This document shows, piece by piece, positions 7,699 through 17,216 of a DNA stretch of 64,000 bases. The DNA lies in assembly GCA_015207365.1 (NCBI GenBank), contig JADEXA010000011.1, positions 62,001-126,000 on the forward strand. The letters are read 5' to 3'. The position numbers and the translations under genes were made by a program. The notes beneath the pieces are model-generated. The model saw only the letters and a list, made by a program, of their open reading frames with translations. It searched no databases and had not been told where the DNA came from. This DNA comes from Vacuolonema iberomarrocanum LEGE 07170. Its GTDB lineage: Bacteria; Cyanobacteriota; Cyanobacteriia; Elainellales; Elainellaceae. Each line of letters begins with the position of its first letter. The first letter of the stretch is position 1.

Positions 7699-9202
7699 GG
7701 GTGCGATGCCAATCGGTGGCACGATCGCGCATCTCCTGCAATTCGTTATCTGCCATCTTATCCAGGTTCTTCAGGATGAAGCTCATGCGCCCCTGGGTGG
7801 CCAGTTTCTCTCGATGCCGATCCAGAAAATCCCAATAAAAGAAATTGAAGGGACAGGCGCGATCGCCCGTGCGTGCCTTTGGGTCATACTGGCAGCTTTT
7901 GCAGTAGTCGCTCATTTTATTGACGTAGTTGGCGGAGGAGGCATAGGGCTTGGACGCCAGCACCCCGCCATCGGCAAACAACCCCATACCAATCACGTTG
8001 GTTTGCATCACCCAGTCATAGGCATCGATAAACGCGGCATGGAACCAATCCTCCACCTCTTGGGGTGATAGTCCCGCAATGAGTGAAAAGTTGGCGAGAA
8101 TCATTAGCCGTTGGATGTGGTGGGCATACCCTGTCCGTTCCACCTGATCCAAGACCTGATGCAGGCAGTTCATCTCAATCTTGCTAGAGTCCCAAAAAAA
8201 CTTGGGCAAAGGCTGGTTGTGCTCGAAATAGTTGCGATTGGGGTAATCCTCATCCACATGGTGATACAACCCATGCATGAATTCGCGCCAGCCCAGAATT
8301 TGCCGAATAAACCCTTCTACCCCATTTAGCGGCAAATCCCGTTCCTGGCAGGCTTGCTCCGCTGCACGAATAATTTCCATGGGCTGCAACAACCCCAGGT
8401 TGAGGTAGGGGGAAAGCAAGGCATGCCACATCGTATCTTCCCCGGTCACCATGGCGTCCTGGTAAGGGCCAAAGGTCGGTAAGCGCTGTTCAAGGAAGGC
8501 TTTTAATACCTGCAATGCCTGCTCACGGGTCACACCCCAGCGGAAGGGTTCGAGGCTGCCGTAGCTGGAAACATCCTCTGTTCTAACGCGCTCCATTACC
8601 TCGCGGGTAATGGCATCCGGTTCAAACCAGAGCGCCTCCGGTGTATCTAACCCGCCTTTTTTGGGGGGCTTACGATTCTCTTTGTCAAAATTCCACTGGC
8701 CACCTACGGGATCTTTGCCCTCCATCAAGACAGAAAAGCGCTTTCGCCCTTCTCGATAGAAATACTCCATCAGTAAATTTTTTCGTCCCTTGGCCCATTG
8801 CTTGAACTCGCCATCCTGCCAAAGAAACTGGTTGTTGGGTATGAGGTTTATGTCGCAGGGCAGATCAAGGGATGCGATGAGTTGGCGGAAGGGGCGATCG
8901 CTCGGTTGCATTACCAGCAGCTCAGTTATCCCCTCTGCGGCAATCCATTTCTGGAGCGGTGTTTCAAAATTCTCGGCAATCTGATAGGTTACGGGCCAGC
9001 CCGCTTGCCGCAGCTCGTCGGCAAAGTGGCGCATCGCCGACCATACCAGCACCAGCTTCTGCCGATGATAAGGACGCTGCTTCACCCACTCCCGCGACTC
9101 AATCAGGATGACGGGCGTTTGGGACGGGCGATCGCTCAATTCCTGCAATGCTGTGTGCTGCAACGACAGCTGATCCCCTAACACCCAGATTCCCTGTTTC
9201 AT
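7691..9202 (-). CDS. FeS-BCP class photolyase/cryptochrome (prokaryotic (6-4) photolyase type)
   Basis: A 503-residue flavoprotein of the FeS-bacterial cryptochrome/photolyase class. Cys346, Cys434, Cys437 and Cys450 (the last three in CKSCQYDPKARTGDRAC) are spaced like the four [4Fe-4S] ligands of PhrB. Paired His361-His362 before IQRLM correspond to the active-site histidines of (6-4) photolyases. The N-terminal domain (GIWVLGDQLS) is the DUF523-like antenna-binding half. Members repair UV (6-4) photoproducts with FAD and a lumazine antenna. It is the first gene of a coupled pair with the TraX-like gene. Confidence 0.9.
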   Translation of the reverse strand: MKQGIWVLGDQLSLQHTALQELSDRPSQTPVILIESREWVKQRPYHRQKLVLVWSAMRHFADELRQAGWPVTYQIAENFETPLQKWIAAEGITELLVMQPSDRPFRQLIASLDLPCDINLIPNNQFLWQDGEFKQWAKGRKNLLMEYFYREGRKRFSVLMEGKDPVGGQWNFDKENRKPPKKGGLDTPEALWFEPDAITREVMERVRTEDVSSYGSLEPFRWGVTREQALQVLKAFLEQRLPTFGPYQDAMVTGEDTMWHALLSPYLNLGLLQPMEIIRAAEQACQERDLPLNGVEGFIRQILGWREFMHGLYHHVDEDYPNRNYFEHNQPLPKFFWDSSKIEMNCLHQVLDQVERTGYAHHIQRLMILANFSLIAGLSPQEVEDWFHAAFIDAYDWVMQTNVIGMGLFADGGVLASKPYASSANYVNKMSDYCKSCQYDPKARTGDRACPFNFFYWDFLDRHREKLATQGRMSFILKNLDKMADNELQEMRDRATDWHRTHD

Positions 9203-9264
9203 AGCGTTCCTCGTTTGTCTCTGTTCAGTCTAAACAAGGAATAGAGGAACTTTGGTGATCCATA

Positions 9265-9367
9265 GATTTATAGCGGTGTGCAACCGCATTAAGCACAGCA
9301 ACGGTTGTGTGGGGCGCGGCGCGCCCCACACAACCGTACTTAACTAACGCGCATAGCGCTATAAATC
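9265..9367. repeat. 97-bp palindromic element, family V, copy 1
   Basis: The core unit is 9268-9364, bounded by TTATAGCG and CGCTATAA. It holds a small hairpin (GCGGT/ACCGC) and an 18-bp perfect stem centred on 9319 (arms 9301-9318 and 9320-9337). The copy at 40225-40321 is identical except for the central base (G here, C there). Here the terminal complementarity extends outward to GATTTATAGCG / CGCTATAAATC. The 334-bp gap between the photolyase gene and the DUF3082 gene holds nothing else obvious. Confidence 0.85.
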
Positions 9368-9536
9368 AATGGGAAAGCTGGTTTCACTAAGGATTCAGAT
9401 CTGCGACTGCTGTCTCTGTAATCGCAGCTACTAGCTCCGGAAAAAGATAAGTCGCAGGTCTTTAACATTCCAACGACCCAACTCCTTCTCCATATCTTTG
9501 TGTCTTTGTGCCTTCGTGGTTTGCTACCAAAGCTAC

Positions 9537-9890
9537 TCACTCAGACGGCTGGGAGTCTGACTTTGGGAACAAAAGTTGCAATCCCAATCCCGTCAACCCC
9601 AGGGTTGTAATCCCAAACGTGAATGCTCCCAAAGCTGCCATCCCAATCACCAGCGTTCGTACCAAGCTCGCAATCCGAATGGACATGGCGTTGCCCGACG
9701 GGATCGGAGTATCGGCTAGGGTTTGGTGAATCGAAATGGTGGCAAAATAGAGTGCTACCGCAAAGCCAGCAGAGATAGCGGCTCCCAAGAAACAGCGGAT
9801 AGGCGTTGGTGAGTTGTTTTGGGCGAGGTCTGAATCAGACGGCGTAACGTCGAGATTTTCTGCCGATTTAGGATTCACCATAAAAATCAC
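9537..9890 (-). CDS. DUF3082 membrane protein
   Basis: About 117 residues with two transmembrane helices flanking a conserved middle (IASLVRTLVIGMAALGAFTF, then GITTLGL). This is the DUF3082 family, known almost only from cyanobacteria and often found beside ispE as here. Function is unknown. A shorter start at the second Met (9881) is equally plausible. It is about 190 bp downstream of ispE on the same strand and may be its operon partner. Confidence 0.75.
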   Translation of the reverse strand: MIFMVNPKSAENLDVTPSDSDLAQNNSPTPIRCFLGAAISAGFAVALYFATISIHQTLADTPIPSGNAMSIRIASLVRTLVIGMAALGAFTFGITTLGLTGLGLQLLFPKSDSQPSE

Positions 9891-10083
9891 CGTAAATGCA
9901 AGCTCATGTGTCGGGCGTTTTTCGATCCTAGAGCATTTGTGGGATTTGTAGACAATGGAGCGATCGCCTCTTTTCCTAGACCATGCCTTCAGCGCTTGGT
10001 TGAACCGTTAATTTTTGTATGCGTAGCGCAAAAAATCAACAGGCATCAAGGTTTCTCAAACAGCGCTTCTCTCAAACAGCGTT

Positions 10084-11031
10084 TCAATGGGGGGCGAGGT
10101 GAATGCCGTGATGATAGAGCTGTGTCACCCATAGTTTCAGGTCAGAGTCGGGGATCACGCTACGCACCTCGGTGGCAATGCGATCGGCCTGTTCCTGGGT
10201 TTCTGCTAGAGCAAACACCGTTGGGCCTGAACCCGACATCAGGCAACCCAGGGGATCGCAGGCTGCCATGGCTGCTTTGAGAGCGGCAACTTGGGGGTGT
10301 TCTTCTAAAACTATCTTCTCAAAATCGTTGTAGAGCCGTTTTCCAATCTGGCCATGATCCGCTTGGTCGATCGCGCTGACCAGTGCGCCAGACTTCATGG
10401 CATTGCGCTTGTCAGAGAGGCGATCGCCCTCCCGAATGTAGGCTTCCTCAAACCGCTGTCGATAGGTTTTATAGGCCCATGCCGTGGAGACTGAGAGGCT
10501 TTGGTACTTTGCCAGGACCACATACAGTTGATCAACGGGTGGCAGGGGTGAGAGAACTTCGCCGCGTCCAGTGGCGATCGCCGTCCCGCCCGCAATGCAA
10601 AACGGCACATCAGACCCCAACTGCGCGCCTAGATCCTGTAGCTCTATCTGGGTTATTCCAATGCCCCACATTAGATCTAGCCCAACGAGCACGGCGGCGG
10701 CGTTGGTGGAACCACCCGCCAGCCCGGCCCCGACTGGAATCTGTTTGTCAATCCGAATATCGACGCCGCCAAACTGACGGTAGGCTTCGGCGTAGGTATT
10801 GGCCATCAGGTCTGCGGCTCTGTAGGCCAGGTTTGTCTGGTCTGCGGGCACATCAGGATGGTCACAAAAAACCTGGATACGAGCCGTCCCGTTGGCGCGC
10901 AGCGTAATCTGGTCGGCCAGGGCAACGCTCTGCATCACCATCGCCAGCTCGTGATACCCATCGGAGCGATCGCCCAAAATTTCCAGATAAAGATTAATCT
11001 TGGCGGGCGCAATCAATGAATAAGGACGCAT
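10084..11031 (-). CDS. ispE: 4-diphosphocytidyl-2-C-methyl-D-erythritol kinase
   Basis: A 315-residue GHMP kinase. It has the N-terminal APAKINLYLEI, the ATP-binding glycine-rich loop PVGAGLAGGSTNAAA, and the C-terminal MSGSGPTVFA motif. IspE phosphorylates CDP-methylerythritol at the 2-OH in the MEP pathway, which supplies isoprenoids for carotenoids, the chlorophyll phytyl tail and quinones. It lies downstream of rsmA on the same strand; this rsmA-ispE pairing is widely conserved in bacteria. Confidence 0.95.
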   Translation of the reverse strand: MRPYSLIAPAKINLYLEILGDRSDGYHELAMVMQSVALADQITLRANGTARIQVFCDHPDVPADQTNLAYRAADLMANTYAEAYRQFGGVDIRIDKQIPVGAGLAGGSTNAAAVLVGLDLMWGIGITQIELQDLGAQLGSDVPFCIAGGTAIATGRGEVLSPLPPVDQLYVVLAKYQSLSVSTAWAYKTYRQRFEEAYIREGDRLSDKRNAMKSGALVSAIDQADHGQIGKRLYNDFEKIVLEEHPQVAALKAAMAACDPLGCLMSGSGPTVFALAETQEQADRIATEVRSVIPDSDLKLWVTQLYHHGIHLAPH

Positions 11032-11108
11032 GCCCCTCCTACCGCCTCAGCGTTCATCAACACAGCATTATCCATATAGCCCGTTTTAGAGCAGGTGGAT
11101 TGGCTTTA

Positions 11109-12035
11109 TCATCCCACTTCTGGAGGCATCTGCGCCGTTTTCCCCCGTGCCAGCAGGTCATTGCTGAGGGCAACCCAATCGCCAACCCCCAGCTCTTCTG
11201 CCCGTGCCTGGGGATTGAGCCCTAATCGCTGCAAAGTTTCGGGGATCGATTCCCCCTCTCCGCTATCTGCTTCTGCATTCAACAACCCTTTCAAGTTGTT
11301 GCGCAGCATCTTGCGCCGACTGGCAAATCCCAACCTGACCAGTTGATCCATATGGCGGGGTTGCTGGGCAGCGGGAAGGAATTTGCGAGGCTTCAGCCGC
11401 ACCACAGCAGAATCTACCTTGGGGGGTGGCTGAAATGCTTTGGCCGGAACCAGCCCAATCCATTCACACTCGGCAAGATATTGAACGCGCACCGACAGCG
11501 CACCAAACGCCTTTCGCCCAGGTGCAGCGCAGAGGCGCTCAGCCACCTCTTTTTGCACCAAAAGTACCAGGCTGTCGAAGGGGGTTGGATTGGGCTGGGT
11601 AATGGTTCCCAGGAGCTTTTCTAGGATCGGTCCGGTGATGTTGTAGGGAATGTTGGCAACAACCTTATTGGGGGCTTGAAACGCCGGGAAGTCCGCTAGG
11701 GCTGCGGCCAAATCGAGGGATAGGAAGTCCGCTTCGATGAGCAAAAAATTCTCGACGTCACCCAATTCCTGGCGCAGGAGCTGAGTCAGATCCCGGTCGA
11801 TTTCCACCGCGACGACGGTTTCGGCTAAGCGCAGTAGCCGCTGGGTGAGCAATCCGGTTCCAGGGCCAATTTCGAGGACGCGATCGCCCTTTCGTCCTAC
11901 AGCAGATTCTGTTTCTGCCTCTGGACGAAGGAGCGCCTTGCCCCCCGACAACTCTGCCGCCAACACAATTTGCTGTAACGCCTTTTCGCTGCGCAGCCAG
12001 TGTTGGGCAAATCGCTTGCGAGGTCGGGGAGCCAT
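11109..12035 (-). CDS. rsmA: 16S rRNA (adenine(1518)-N(6)/adenine(1519)-N(6))-dimethyltransferase
   Basis: A 308-residue Rossmann methyltransferase starting PRPRKRFAQHWL, with the SAM motif LEIGPGTGLLTQRLL and the catalytic NIPYNI. RsmA/KsgA dimethylates two adjacent adenines in helix 45 of 16S rRNA late in 30S assembly. An insertion of about 15 residues (near 34-50, Ala/Glu-rich) lies before the SAM motif and is longer than in the E. coli enzyme. ispE follows 77 bp downstream on the same strand. Confidence 0.95.
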   Translation of the reverse strand: MAPRPRKRFAQHWLRSEKALQQIVLAAELSGGKALLRPEAETESAVGRKGDRVLEIGPGTGLLTQRLLRLAETVVAVEIDRDLTQLLRQELGDVENFLLIEADFLSLDLAAALADFPAFQAPNKVVANIPYNITGPILEKLLGTITQPNPTPFDSLVLLVQKEVAERLCAAPGRKAFGALSVRVQYLAECEWIGLVPAKAFQPPPKVDSAVVRLKPRKFLPAAQQPRHMDQLVRLGFASRRKMLRNNLKGLLNAEADSGEGESIPETLQRLGLNPQARAEELGVGDWVALSNDLLARGKTAQMPPEVG

Positions 12036-12074
12036 GCCAAGTTGATCCTGTGTAACAAGCCTGCGTATAAAATT

Positions 12075-12413
12075 CTAAACCGCCAGGCTGTCTTGACTGA
12101 GCGGCACCATTTCTCCATTGGTTGTCCAACCCAACATCATAGAGTCCTGCGGCTGTATCGTCTTGCCTGTCAGCGCACAGGTTTCCTCGCGTTGGGCGAC
12201 GGCTTCTACACTGGCACGAATCTGTTCCGGCGTCAGCCCCGGACGAAACTGCCCCGACTTCTGTTGCACATAGCTCCACAACACCTCCCGAATGAGCGCC
12301 TGATAGCCTTGGTTGCCGGACAACTTTTTCAAGTTTTCCTTCAGTTCTCGCTCCAAGCGAATGCTTGTCACCTCCATTTCGGTGGTGGGGGTTCGATGTT
12401 GTAGCGTGTACAT
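12075..12413 (-). CDS. Small ribbon-helix-helix-like protein, conserved in cyanobacteria
   Basis: A 112-residue protein. I chose the ATG at 12413 because AAGGAG lies 7 nt upstream; a longer reading from 12434 lacks such support. Residues about 12-45 (EVTSIRLERELKENLKKLSG followed by YQALIREVLWSYVQQ) have the strand-helix-helix pattern of a ribbon-helix-helix DNA-binding domain. The C-terminal half (CALTGKTIQPQDSMML) resembles a small metal-free or Cys-poor module I cannot assign. Two direct repeats just upstream of its ribosome-binding site are candidate autoregulatory sites. Function is otherwise unknown. Confidence 0.65.
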   Translation of the reverse strand: MYTLQHRTPTTEMEVTSIRLERELKENLKKLSGNQGYQALIREVLWSYVQQKSGQFRPGLTPEQIRASVEAVAQREETCALTGKTIQPQDSMMLGWTTNGEMVPLSQDSLAV

Positions 12414-12431
12414 ACTTATGCTCCTTAACGA

Positions 12432-12467
12432 CAATGATGGACTCTATCGCAATGATTGACTCTATCG
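12432..12467 (-). promoter_or_regulatory. Two tandem 18-bp direct repeats, candidate operator
   Basis: CAATGATGGACTCTATCG (12432-12449) and CAATGATTGACTCTATCG (12450-12467) are adjacent with one mismatch. They lie between the probable promoter and the ribosome-binding site of the ribbon-helix-helix gene at 12075-12413. Proteins of that fold bind direct repeats, so autorepression is a reasonable inference. Reading on the minus strand, TTGCGT and TAATAC spaced 18 bp apart just upstream could be the promoter. Confidence 0.5.
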
Positions 12468-12614
12468 TATTACAAGTGTAGTATTTCGACACGCAAATGG
12501 GGGAGTTTTGCTGGCGGCTGGGTGATTTTTCTACCTATCGACGAGAATTCTTCCCTACTATTCCCGTTCTGTTTTCTACCCTAGGACTTAACAAAATATA
12601 AAATCTCAAAAACC

Positions 12615-12651
12615 CCAGTGAGAGGATGGCCGCAGCTCACGCTCTCATTGG
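12615..12651 (+). other. Hairpin upstream of the P450 gene
   Basis: CCAGTGAGAG (12615-12624) pairs with CTCTCATTGG (12642-12651) with one G-T wobble, followed by a T-rich stretch. It lies about 110 bp before the P450 start, with no upstream gene on the plus strand to terminate. It could be a 5' UTR structure or repeat fragment. The rest of the 345-bp gap shows only the operator-like repeats described separately. Confidence 0.35.
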
Positions 12652-12758
12652 AGTTTTAGGAGTTTTATCGGTTTTATTTTTGGCGGATCCAGTAGGATCC
12701 AAGGACAAGAACAGGCGTTGATGCCTTATTCAACCGTTTCGACTCCATCACCATATTT

Positions 12759-14132
12759 ATGGCAAAGGCTTTACCCAATCTAATTTCCAGTTCCCCCTGG
12801 TGGCAGTTTGTGACCTGGATTGCGGATCCATTGAAATTTCAAAGGGTTTACCGTCGAAAGTATGGGGATGTTTTCACCATGACTCTGGGTGGCTTTGGCC
12901 AGTACGTTGTGGTGGGCAATCCCCAGATGATTCAGGAGATTTTTAACCAAGATTCTCAGTTTGATGTTGGGCGCGGAAATTTCCTGGCCGAGCCTTTGAT
13001 TGGGGAAAATTCGCTGATGTTGATGGATGGCGATCGCCACCGTCGTGAGCGCAAACTCCTCATGCCGCCCTTCCACGGCGAACGGCTGCAAACCTATGCC
13101 CACCAAATCTGCCAGGTTTCCAAAGCGGTCGCGGATAGCTGGACGGTGAATCAGCCTTTCGTTGCCCGCACTGCCATGCAAACCGTGAGTTTGGAGGTGA
13201 TTCTACAGGTTGTGTTTGGGATCAGTGAGGGCGATCGCTATCAACAACTGAAACCCCTCTTGACGGAATGGTTGAATATGACCGATTCGCCATTGCGATC
13301 GAGCATCTTGTTCTTTCCGTTTCTGCAAAAGGACTGGGGAGACTGGTCGCCTTGGGGGCAAATGGAACGGCGCAAAAAGCAGGTGTATCAACTGCTCAAA
13401 GACGAAATCGACGAGCGCAGGAGTCAGGACAACAAGCCTGCTACCGATGTTTTGAGCTTGATGATGGCTGCCCGAGACGAAGCAGGACAGGCCATGGCCG
13501 ATAAGGAATTGCAGGATGAATTGCTAACCATCCTATTTGCTGGGCATGAAACTACTGCTACTACCCTTGCCTGGGCGTTCTATCAAGTCCATCGGTGTCC
13601 GCAGGTGCGTGAAAAGCTGCTGCAAGAGCTAGATAGCCTTGGCGATGGCGCATCGCCTATGGAACTGGCCAAGCTGCCCTACTTGAATGCGGTTTGCCAG
13701 GAAACTCTGCGGATGTATCCGGTGCTGCCGATCATCTTCCCGCGCATTACCAAAGCCCCGATGCAAATTGCAGGTTACTCTTTAGAGCCGGACACCGTAC
13801 TGATGCCCAGCATCTTCCTGGTGCATTATCGCGAAGAGTTGTATCCAGAGCCTGAGATGTTTCGACCCGAGCGATTCTTGGAGCGTCAGTTTTCGCCATC
13901 GGAGTACCTGCCCTTTGGTGGAGGCAGTCGCCGCTGCCTCGGCTATGCTCTGGCGCTGTTGGAAATGAAGCTGGTGCTAGCGACGGTGCTATCCCGCTGT
14001 GAACTGGCATTGGCGGAAGACAAACCTGTGAAAAGCCAGCGGCGTGGCTTTACCCTAGCCCCCGCCACAGGGGTTCGGATGCTGCTGACAGGTAGGCGTA
14101 ACCCGGCCAAAATCAGCGTTACCGCCCAATAA
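12759..14132 (+). CDS. Cytochrome P450 (CYP110-like)
   Basis: A complete 457-residue P450. The I-helix reads [13 protein letters not shown], the K-helix ETLRMYP supplies ExxR, and the haem loop [12 protein letters not shown] places the thiolate at Cys393. The N-terminus is not a membrane anchor, so the enzyme is soluble or peripheral. The sequence pattern (PFHGERL near residue 106, [20 protein letters not shown] at the start) resembles the CYP110 group common in filamentous cyanobacteria, which oxidises fatty acids and terpenes. No terpene synthase or redox partner is adjacent, so the substrate cannot be predicted. Confidence 0.9.
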   Translation: MAKALPNLISSSPWWQFVTWIADPLKFQRVYRRKYGDVFTMTLGGFGQYVVVGNPQMIQEIFNQDSQFDVGRGNFLAEPLIGENSLMLMDGDRHRRERKLLMPPFHGERLQTYAHQICQVSKAVADSWTVNQPFVARTAMQTVSLEVILQVVFGISEGDRYQQLKPLLTEWLNMTDSPLRSSILFFPFLQKDWGDWSPWGQMERRKKQVYQLLKDEIDERRSQDNKPATDVLSLMMAARDEAGQAMADKELQDELLTILFAGHETTATTLAWAFYQVHRCPQVREKLLQELDSLGDGASPMELAKLPYLNAVCQETLRMYPVLPIIFPRITKAPMQIAGYSLEPDTVLMPSIFLVHYREELYPEPEMFRPERFLERQFSPSEYLPFGGGSRRCLGYALALLEMKLVLATVLSRCELALAEDKPVKSQRRGFTLAPATGVRMLLTGRRNPAKISVTAQ

Positions 14133-14197
14133 CTCATAGACCCGCCACCGATCGACCCCAACCCCACTTTGTGTCTTCGTGTCTTTGTGGTGAAATC

Positions 14198-15142
14198 CTA
14201 GGTCAGTGGCGATCGCCCCATTTCCCGATACGCCGCATACACACCTTGGACGTTGTACCAGTTGAGAAAAACCCGTGCCACTTCCAGTGCCAACTGTGGT
14301 TTGCCCTGGTTGATTAACCATTGCAGCAGCGGCGCGAGCGATCGCTCATTCAGCCGTCCGCCTAGTGAGAGTAAGCCCCACAGCACGCGATGCAGCCAGG
14401 TCATCTGAATCATCATCCGGACATCCCAAGTGGGGTGCTTCTGATAGAACAGCACGCCCATCCGTCCCCGTTGGATTTCTTTGTCGATCAGCGATGGAAT
14501 CTGATCCAGGGCAAACGGAGGATGCCAGTGATAGCCAACGGCTTCGGGACACTTGACCAGCTTTAGCCCTAGTTGCTTGAGTCGCACCCCCAACTCCAGG
14601 TCTTCCCAACCATAGAGCTGAAAGCGGGTATCGAAAGCGCCAGCCTTTTCTAGCCAGTGGCGGGCGATCGCCACATTGCCCGTTGCAAAATAGGCGGCTG
14701 AAAAGTCGGTGACCTTAAATGGCTCAGCGGTGGGCTCCTCAAAGTTGCAGGTATTGATCACGCGGCCATAGGTAAAGAGGCGATCGCTCCCTAGATGCTT
14801 GGCTTCCTGTTGTAAGGTTTCGCTATGCGCTCGCAGAAAATCTGGTGTGACCACCAGATCGCTATCGATAAAGATAATGGTGTCGCCCTTAGCTGTCGCA
14901 ATGCCTAGATTGCGAGCCGCAGCAGGGCCTTGGTGATCCTGTTCCACCAATCGCACATGGGGAAAGGCCTCCGTTTGCTGCAACCAAGCTACGGTTCCAT
15001 CCGTTGAGCCATCATCGACCACTACCACCTCATAGCCATCGACAGCGGTATTTTCTGGAAGCGGCTGCTGCTCCAGAGCGGTCAAACATTTCTCCAAAAT
15101 CGGACGACGATTGTATGTGGGAATAACAATGCTGAAAAACAC
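14198..15142 (-). CDS. Family 2 glycosyltransferase
   Basis: About 314 residues from the GTG at 15142 (MFFSIVIPTYNRRP); a TTG at 15172 would add ten residues and overlap the upstream gene by 4 bp. GT-A features: VVVDDGSTDGT, then IIFIDSDL (DxD-type metal site) and a later WEDLELGVRL (acceptor-side ED motif). It is inverting by family and transfers a sugar from a nucleotide donor to an unknown acceptor, probably exopolysaccharide or glycolipid. It directly follows the DUF4330 gene, which is probably co-transcribed. No signal peptide or transmembrane helix. Confidence 0.85.
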   Translation of the reverse strand: MFFSIVIPTYNRRPILEKCLTALEQQPLPENTAVDGYEVVVVDDGSTDGTVAWLQQTEAFPHVRLVEQDHQGPAAARNLGIATAKGDTIIFIDSDLVVTPDFLRAHSETLQQEAKHLGSDRLFTYGRVINTCNFEEPTAEPFKVTDFSAAYFATGNVAIARHWLEKAGAFDTRFQLYGWEDLELGVRLKQLGLKLVKCPEAVGYHWHPPFALDQIPSLIDKEIQRGRMGVLFYQKHPTWDVRMMIQMTWLHRVLWGLLSLGGRLNERSLAPLLQWLINQGKPQLALEVARVFLNWYNVQGVYAAYREMGRSPLT

Positions 15143-15168
15143 GACAGCCCTACCCGCTAAAGGGAACC

Positions 15169-15708
15169 TCAAGCATCCTCAAGGATGCGAACGCCCACGA
15201 CTGGTGCATTGAATCGAAACGTTTGCCCTTCCAGTTCGATCGGCGTGCCGACTTTGACTTTGCTCCCAGCGATTACGGGGCCATCATCCGTCACTTCGGC
15301 ATCACCACCGAGGGTAATCAGCATGTCGATGGTGTAGTTTAGCTCGGGGCGGGGATCGTTCTCTGCAACCACGCTGCCATCTGGTTGTGGCACGGCTACG
15401 GTACGCGGCAACGATTGCACTTCCACTACATCCAATGACCCAGCCGGTTGGTTACGAATAATAACGTTGACGGTATCCGATGTGCTGATGCCTTCGAGGA
15501 GTGCCTGCGGCTCGCGCACGGTCAGTCCCCGCACCATGCAATCGACTTCTACGGTGCTGAAGGTTGCCCCTACCTGTGCGATTGAGGAACCAGAGGAACC
15601 GGGGAATAAAAAGATGCCGGCGGCGACCATCAGCATGATGAGTACTGCGCCCAGATCCAGGATATTGAGTTTGCCGAACAGCCGACCTTTGGAGTCCAGA
15701 ATCGCCAT
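15169..15708 (-). CDS. DUF4330 domain protein, single-pass membrane
   Basis: A 179-residue protein starting MAILDSKGRLFGKLNILDLG, then one transmembrane helix (about 19-36), and an extracytoplasmic beta-rich domain with repeated short strands ending GVRILEDA. The opening motif and layout are DUF4330, a family seen mainly in cyanobacteria, with unknown function. It ends right at the start of the glycosyltransferase gene, suggesting an envelope or polysaccharide-related role, but that is only context. Confidence 0.75.
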   Translation of the reverse strand: MAILDSKGRLFGKLNILDLGAVLIMLMVAAGIFLFPGSSGSSIAQVGATFSTVEVDCMVRGLTVREPQALLEGISTSDTVNVIIRNQPAGSLDVVEVQSLPRTVAVPQPDGSVVAENDPRPELNYTIDMLITLGGDAEVTDDGPVIAGSKVKVGTPIELEGQTFRFNAPVVGVRILEDA

Positions 15709-16217
15709 AGTGCCAGGTTTACAGTAAAAGAAAAAGTCAGTTAGCTTAGTGAGTGTAGCACCTCAAACCCAGACATGGGTGGCGTGGTGTGCACTGTGCC
15801 AGAGATAACTCACGCCAGATTATCTCATGTCTTCCGCACAGCCTTAATCGTCCAATAATCCAAAGGAAATTGAGGATGTTTGTCTATGCCAGTTCGGTTT
15901 CTGTTAATTGCGCTGCTGCGATCGCCTCTCCTCTAGACGTGCCGTGCATCAAACATCGATAAACCCCGCAGCCAATAAATTAACTTTTAATCTGGCAACA
16001 TTTTTGCGACCTGCTGCGTCAATCTGCGTAGCTTGCTTGTTAATTTTCGTTTGATGATTTGTGTGGTCAGGCGATCGCTCATCCCCCTAACCGTTCAAAG
16101 CAACCGATCAAAATCAAATGCTCTGCAAGCGAATTCGCCCCAAAATTCTCGCCTGCCTCCCGACTTGATCCGCTACTCCCGCTGACACTTCACACCATCG
16201 CTATAGCCAAACTAGCC
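15709..16217. other. Intergenic region between DUF4330 and the M48 protease
   Basis: A 509-bp gap between divergent genes. I find no further gene, strong hairpin or repeat copy in it, apart from HIP1-like octamers. Promoters for both flanking genes should lie here but none is distinctive. Confidence 0.4.
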
Positions 16218-17066
16218 ATGTCAAAACTCCTCTCTGGTGTATCCCAATTTATACGTCGTCGCCTCTTCTATGGCCTTATCTCCGCCATGGTGGCTATGAG
16301 TCTGATTCTGGCGACCCCTGCTATTTCCTATGCCCAATCTTGGTTGGACTTGATCCTGCGCGGGATTGAAATTATTCAACTGGCCAATCTTTCCGATCGC
16401 CAGGAAGCTCAGATTGGCGCACAAATTGATCAACAACTGATGCGGCAGCAGTTCCAACTCTATCGCAACGAATCGATTGCCGACTATGTCGATGATCTGG
16501 GTCAGTCGTTGGTTCCCTTTAGCGATCGCTCCGACATCGATTACACCTTCCGCGTCGTCGAGAGTGACCAGGTTAATGCCTTCGCCACGATGGGCGGTTA
16601 TGTCTATGTGACCACAGGATTGCTCCGTGCCGCCGAAAACGAGGCTCAACTGGCCGGAGTTTTGGGGCATGAGATTGGGCATATTGTGGAACGCCATGTC
16701 GTCGACCAAATGGAAGAACGCGCCATTCAGCAAGGCATCCTGACGGCAGCTGGGTTGGAAAGCGAAGAGATTGTAGCCCTTGGGGTTGAGATCGCAATCA
16801 ACCGCTCTAACAGCCGCAGTGACGAATTAGAAGCCGATGTCCGGGGCTATGAAAATATCGTCCGGGCTGGCTATGCTCCCATCGCCCTCGTCAATTTCCT
16901 GGAAAACCTTGAAGGAGGGGGAGGGGTTCCGCAATTCCTCAGCACGCACCCGGCTACGAGCGAGCGTATCGAACGACTCCAGGCAATGATGGATCCTGCC
17001 ACTGCGAGCGTCGGTAACGGTCTCAACGAACAAGCCTATCGCAGCAATATCCAGTCACTGCTGTAA
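16218..17066 (+). CDS. M48 family metalloprotease, exported
   Basis: About 282 residues from the ATG at 16218; upstream in-frame codons lack signal character. Residues 1-35 form a signal peptide or anchor (arginines, then LFYGLISAMVAMSLILATPA, cleavage likely near YAQS). The zinc site HEIGH sits in GVLGHEIGHIVERH, and the third ligand is the Glu of SRSDELEADVRG. This is the BepA/LoiP-like periplasmic M48 group, which degrades or refolds outer-membrane proteins. It lacks the TPR domain of BepA, so it is closer to LoiP/YcaL. It ends before a 14-bp-stem hairpin at 17101-17133. Confidence 0.88.
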   Translation: MSKLLSGVSQFIRRRLFYGLISAMVAMSLILATPAISYAQSWLDLILRGIEIIQLANLSDRQEAQIGAQIDQQLMRQQFQLYRNESIADYVDDLGQSLVPFSDRSDIDYTFRVVESDQVNAFATMGGYVYVTTGLLRAAENEAQLAGVLGHEIGHIVERHVVDQMEERAIQQGILTAAGLESEEIVALGVEIAINRSNSRSDELEADVRGYENIVRAGYAPIALVNFLENLEGGGGVPQFLSTHPATSERIERLQAMMDPATASVGNGLNEQAYRSNIQSLL

Positions 17067-17100
17067 GGTGATTTTCAGTAAAGAACGTTAATGGTTCAGT

Positions 17101-17133
17101 TGATGGTTCGTGCCTGGCAGGCACGAACCATCA
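17101..17133. repeat. Perfect hairpin after the M48 protease gene
   Basis: TGATGGTTCGTGCC (17101-17114) and its exact complement (17120-17133) enclose a 5-base loop. No T-run follows on the plus strand, so intrinsic termination is doubtful. It may be the core of another palindromic repeat. Confidence 0.5.
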
Positions 17134-17216
17134 GCATGTTTAGAGAGCTGCCGCCAGGTGAGCATTGTTCACCAGACTTCCTTCAGTGTCATTCCCTTCT
17201 CATATTAAATCTGGTT

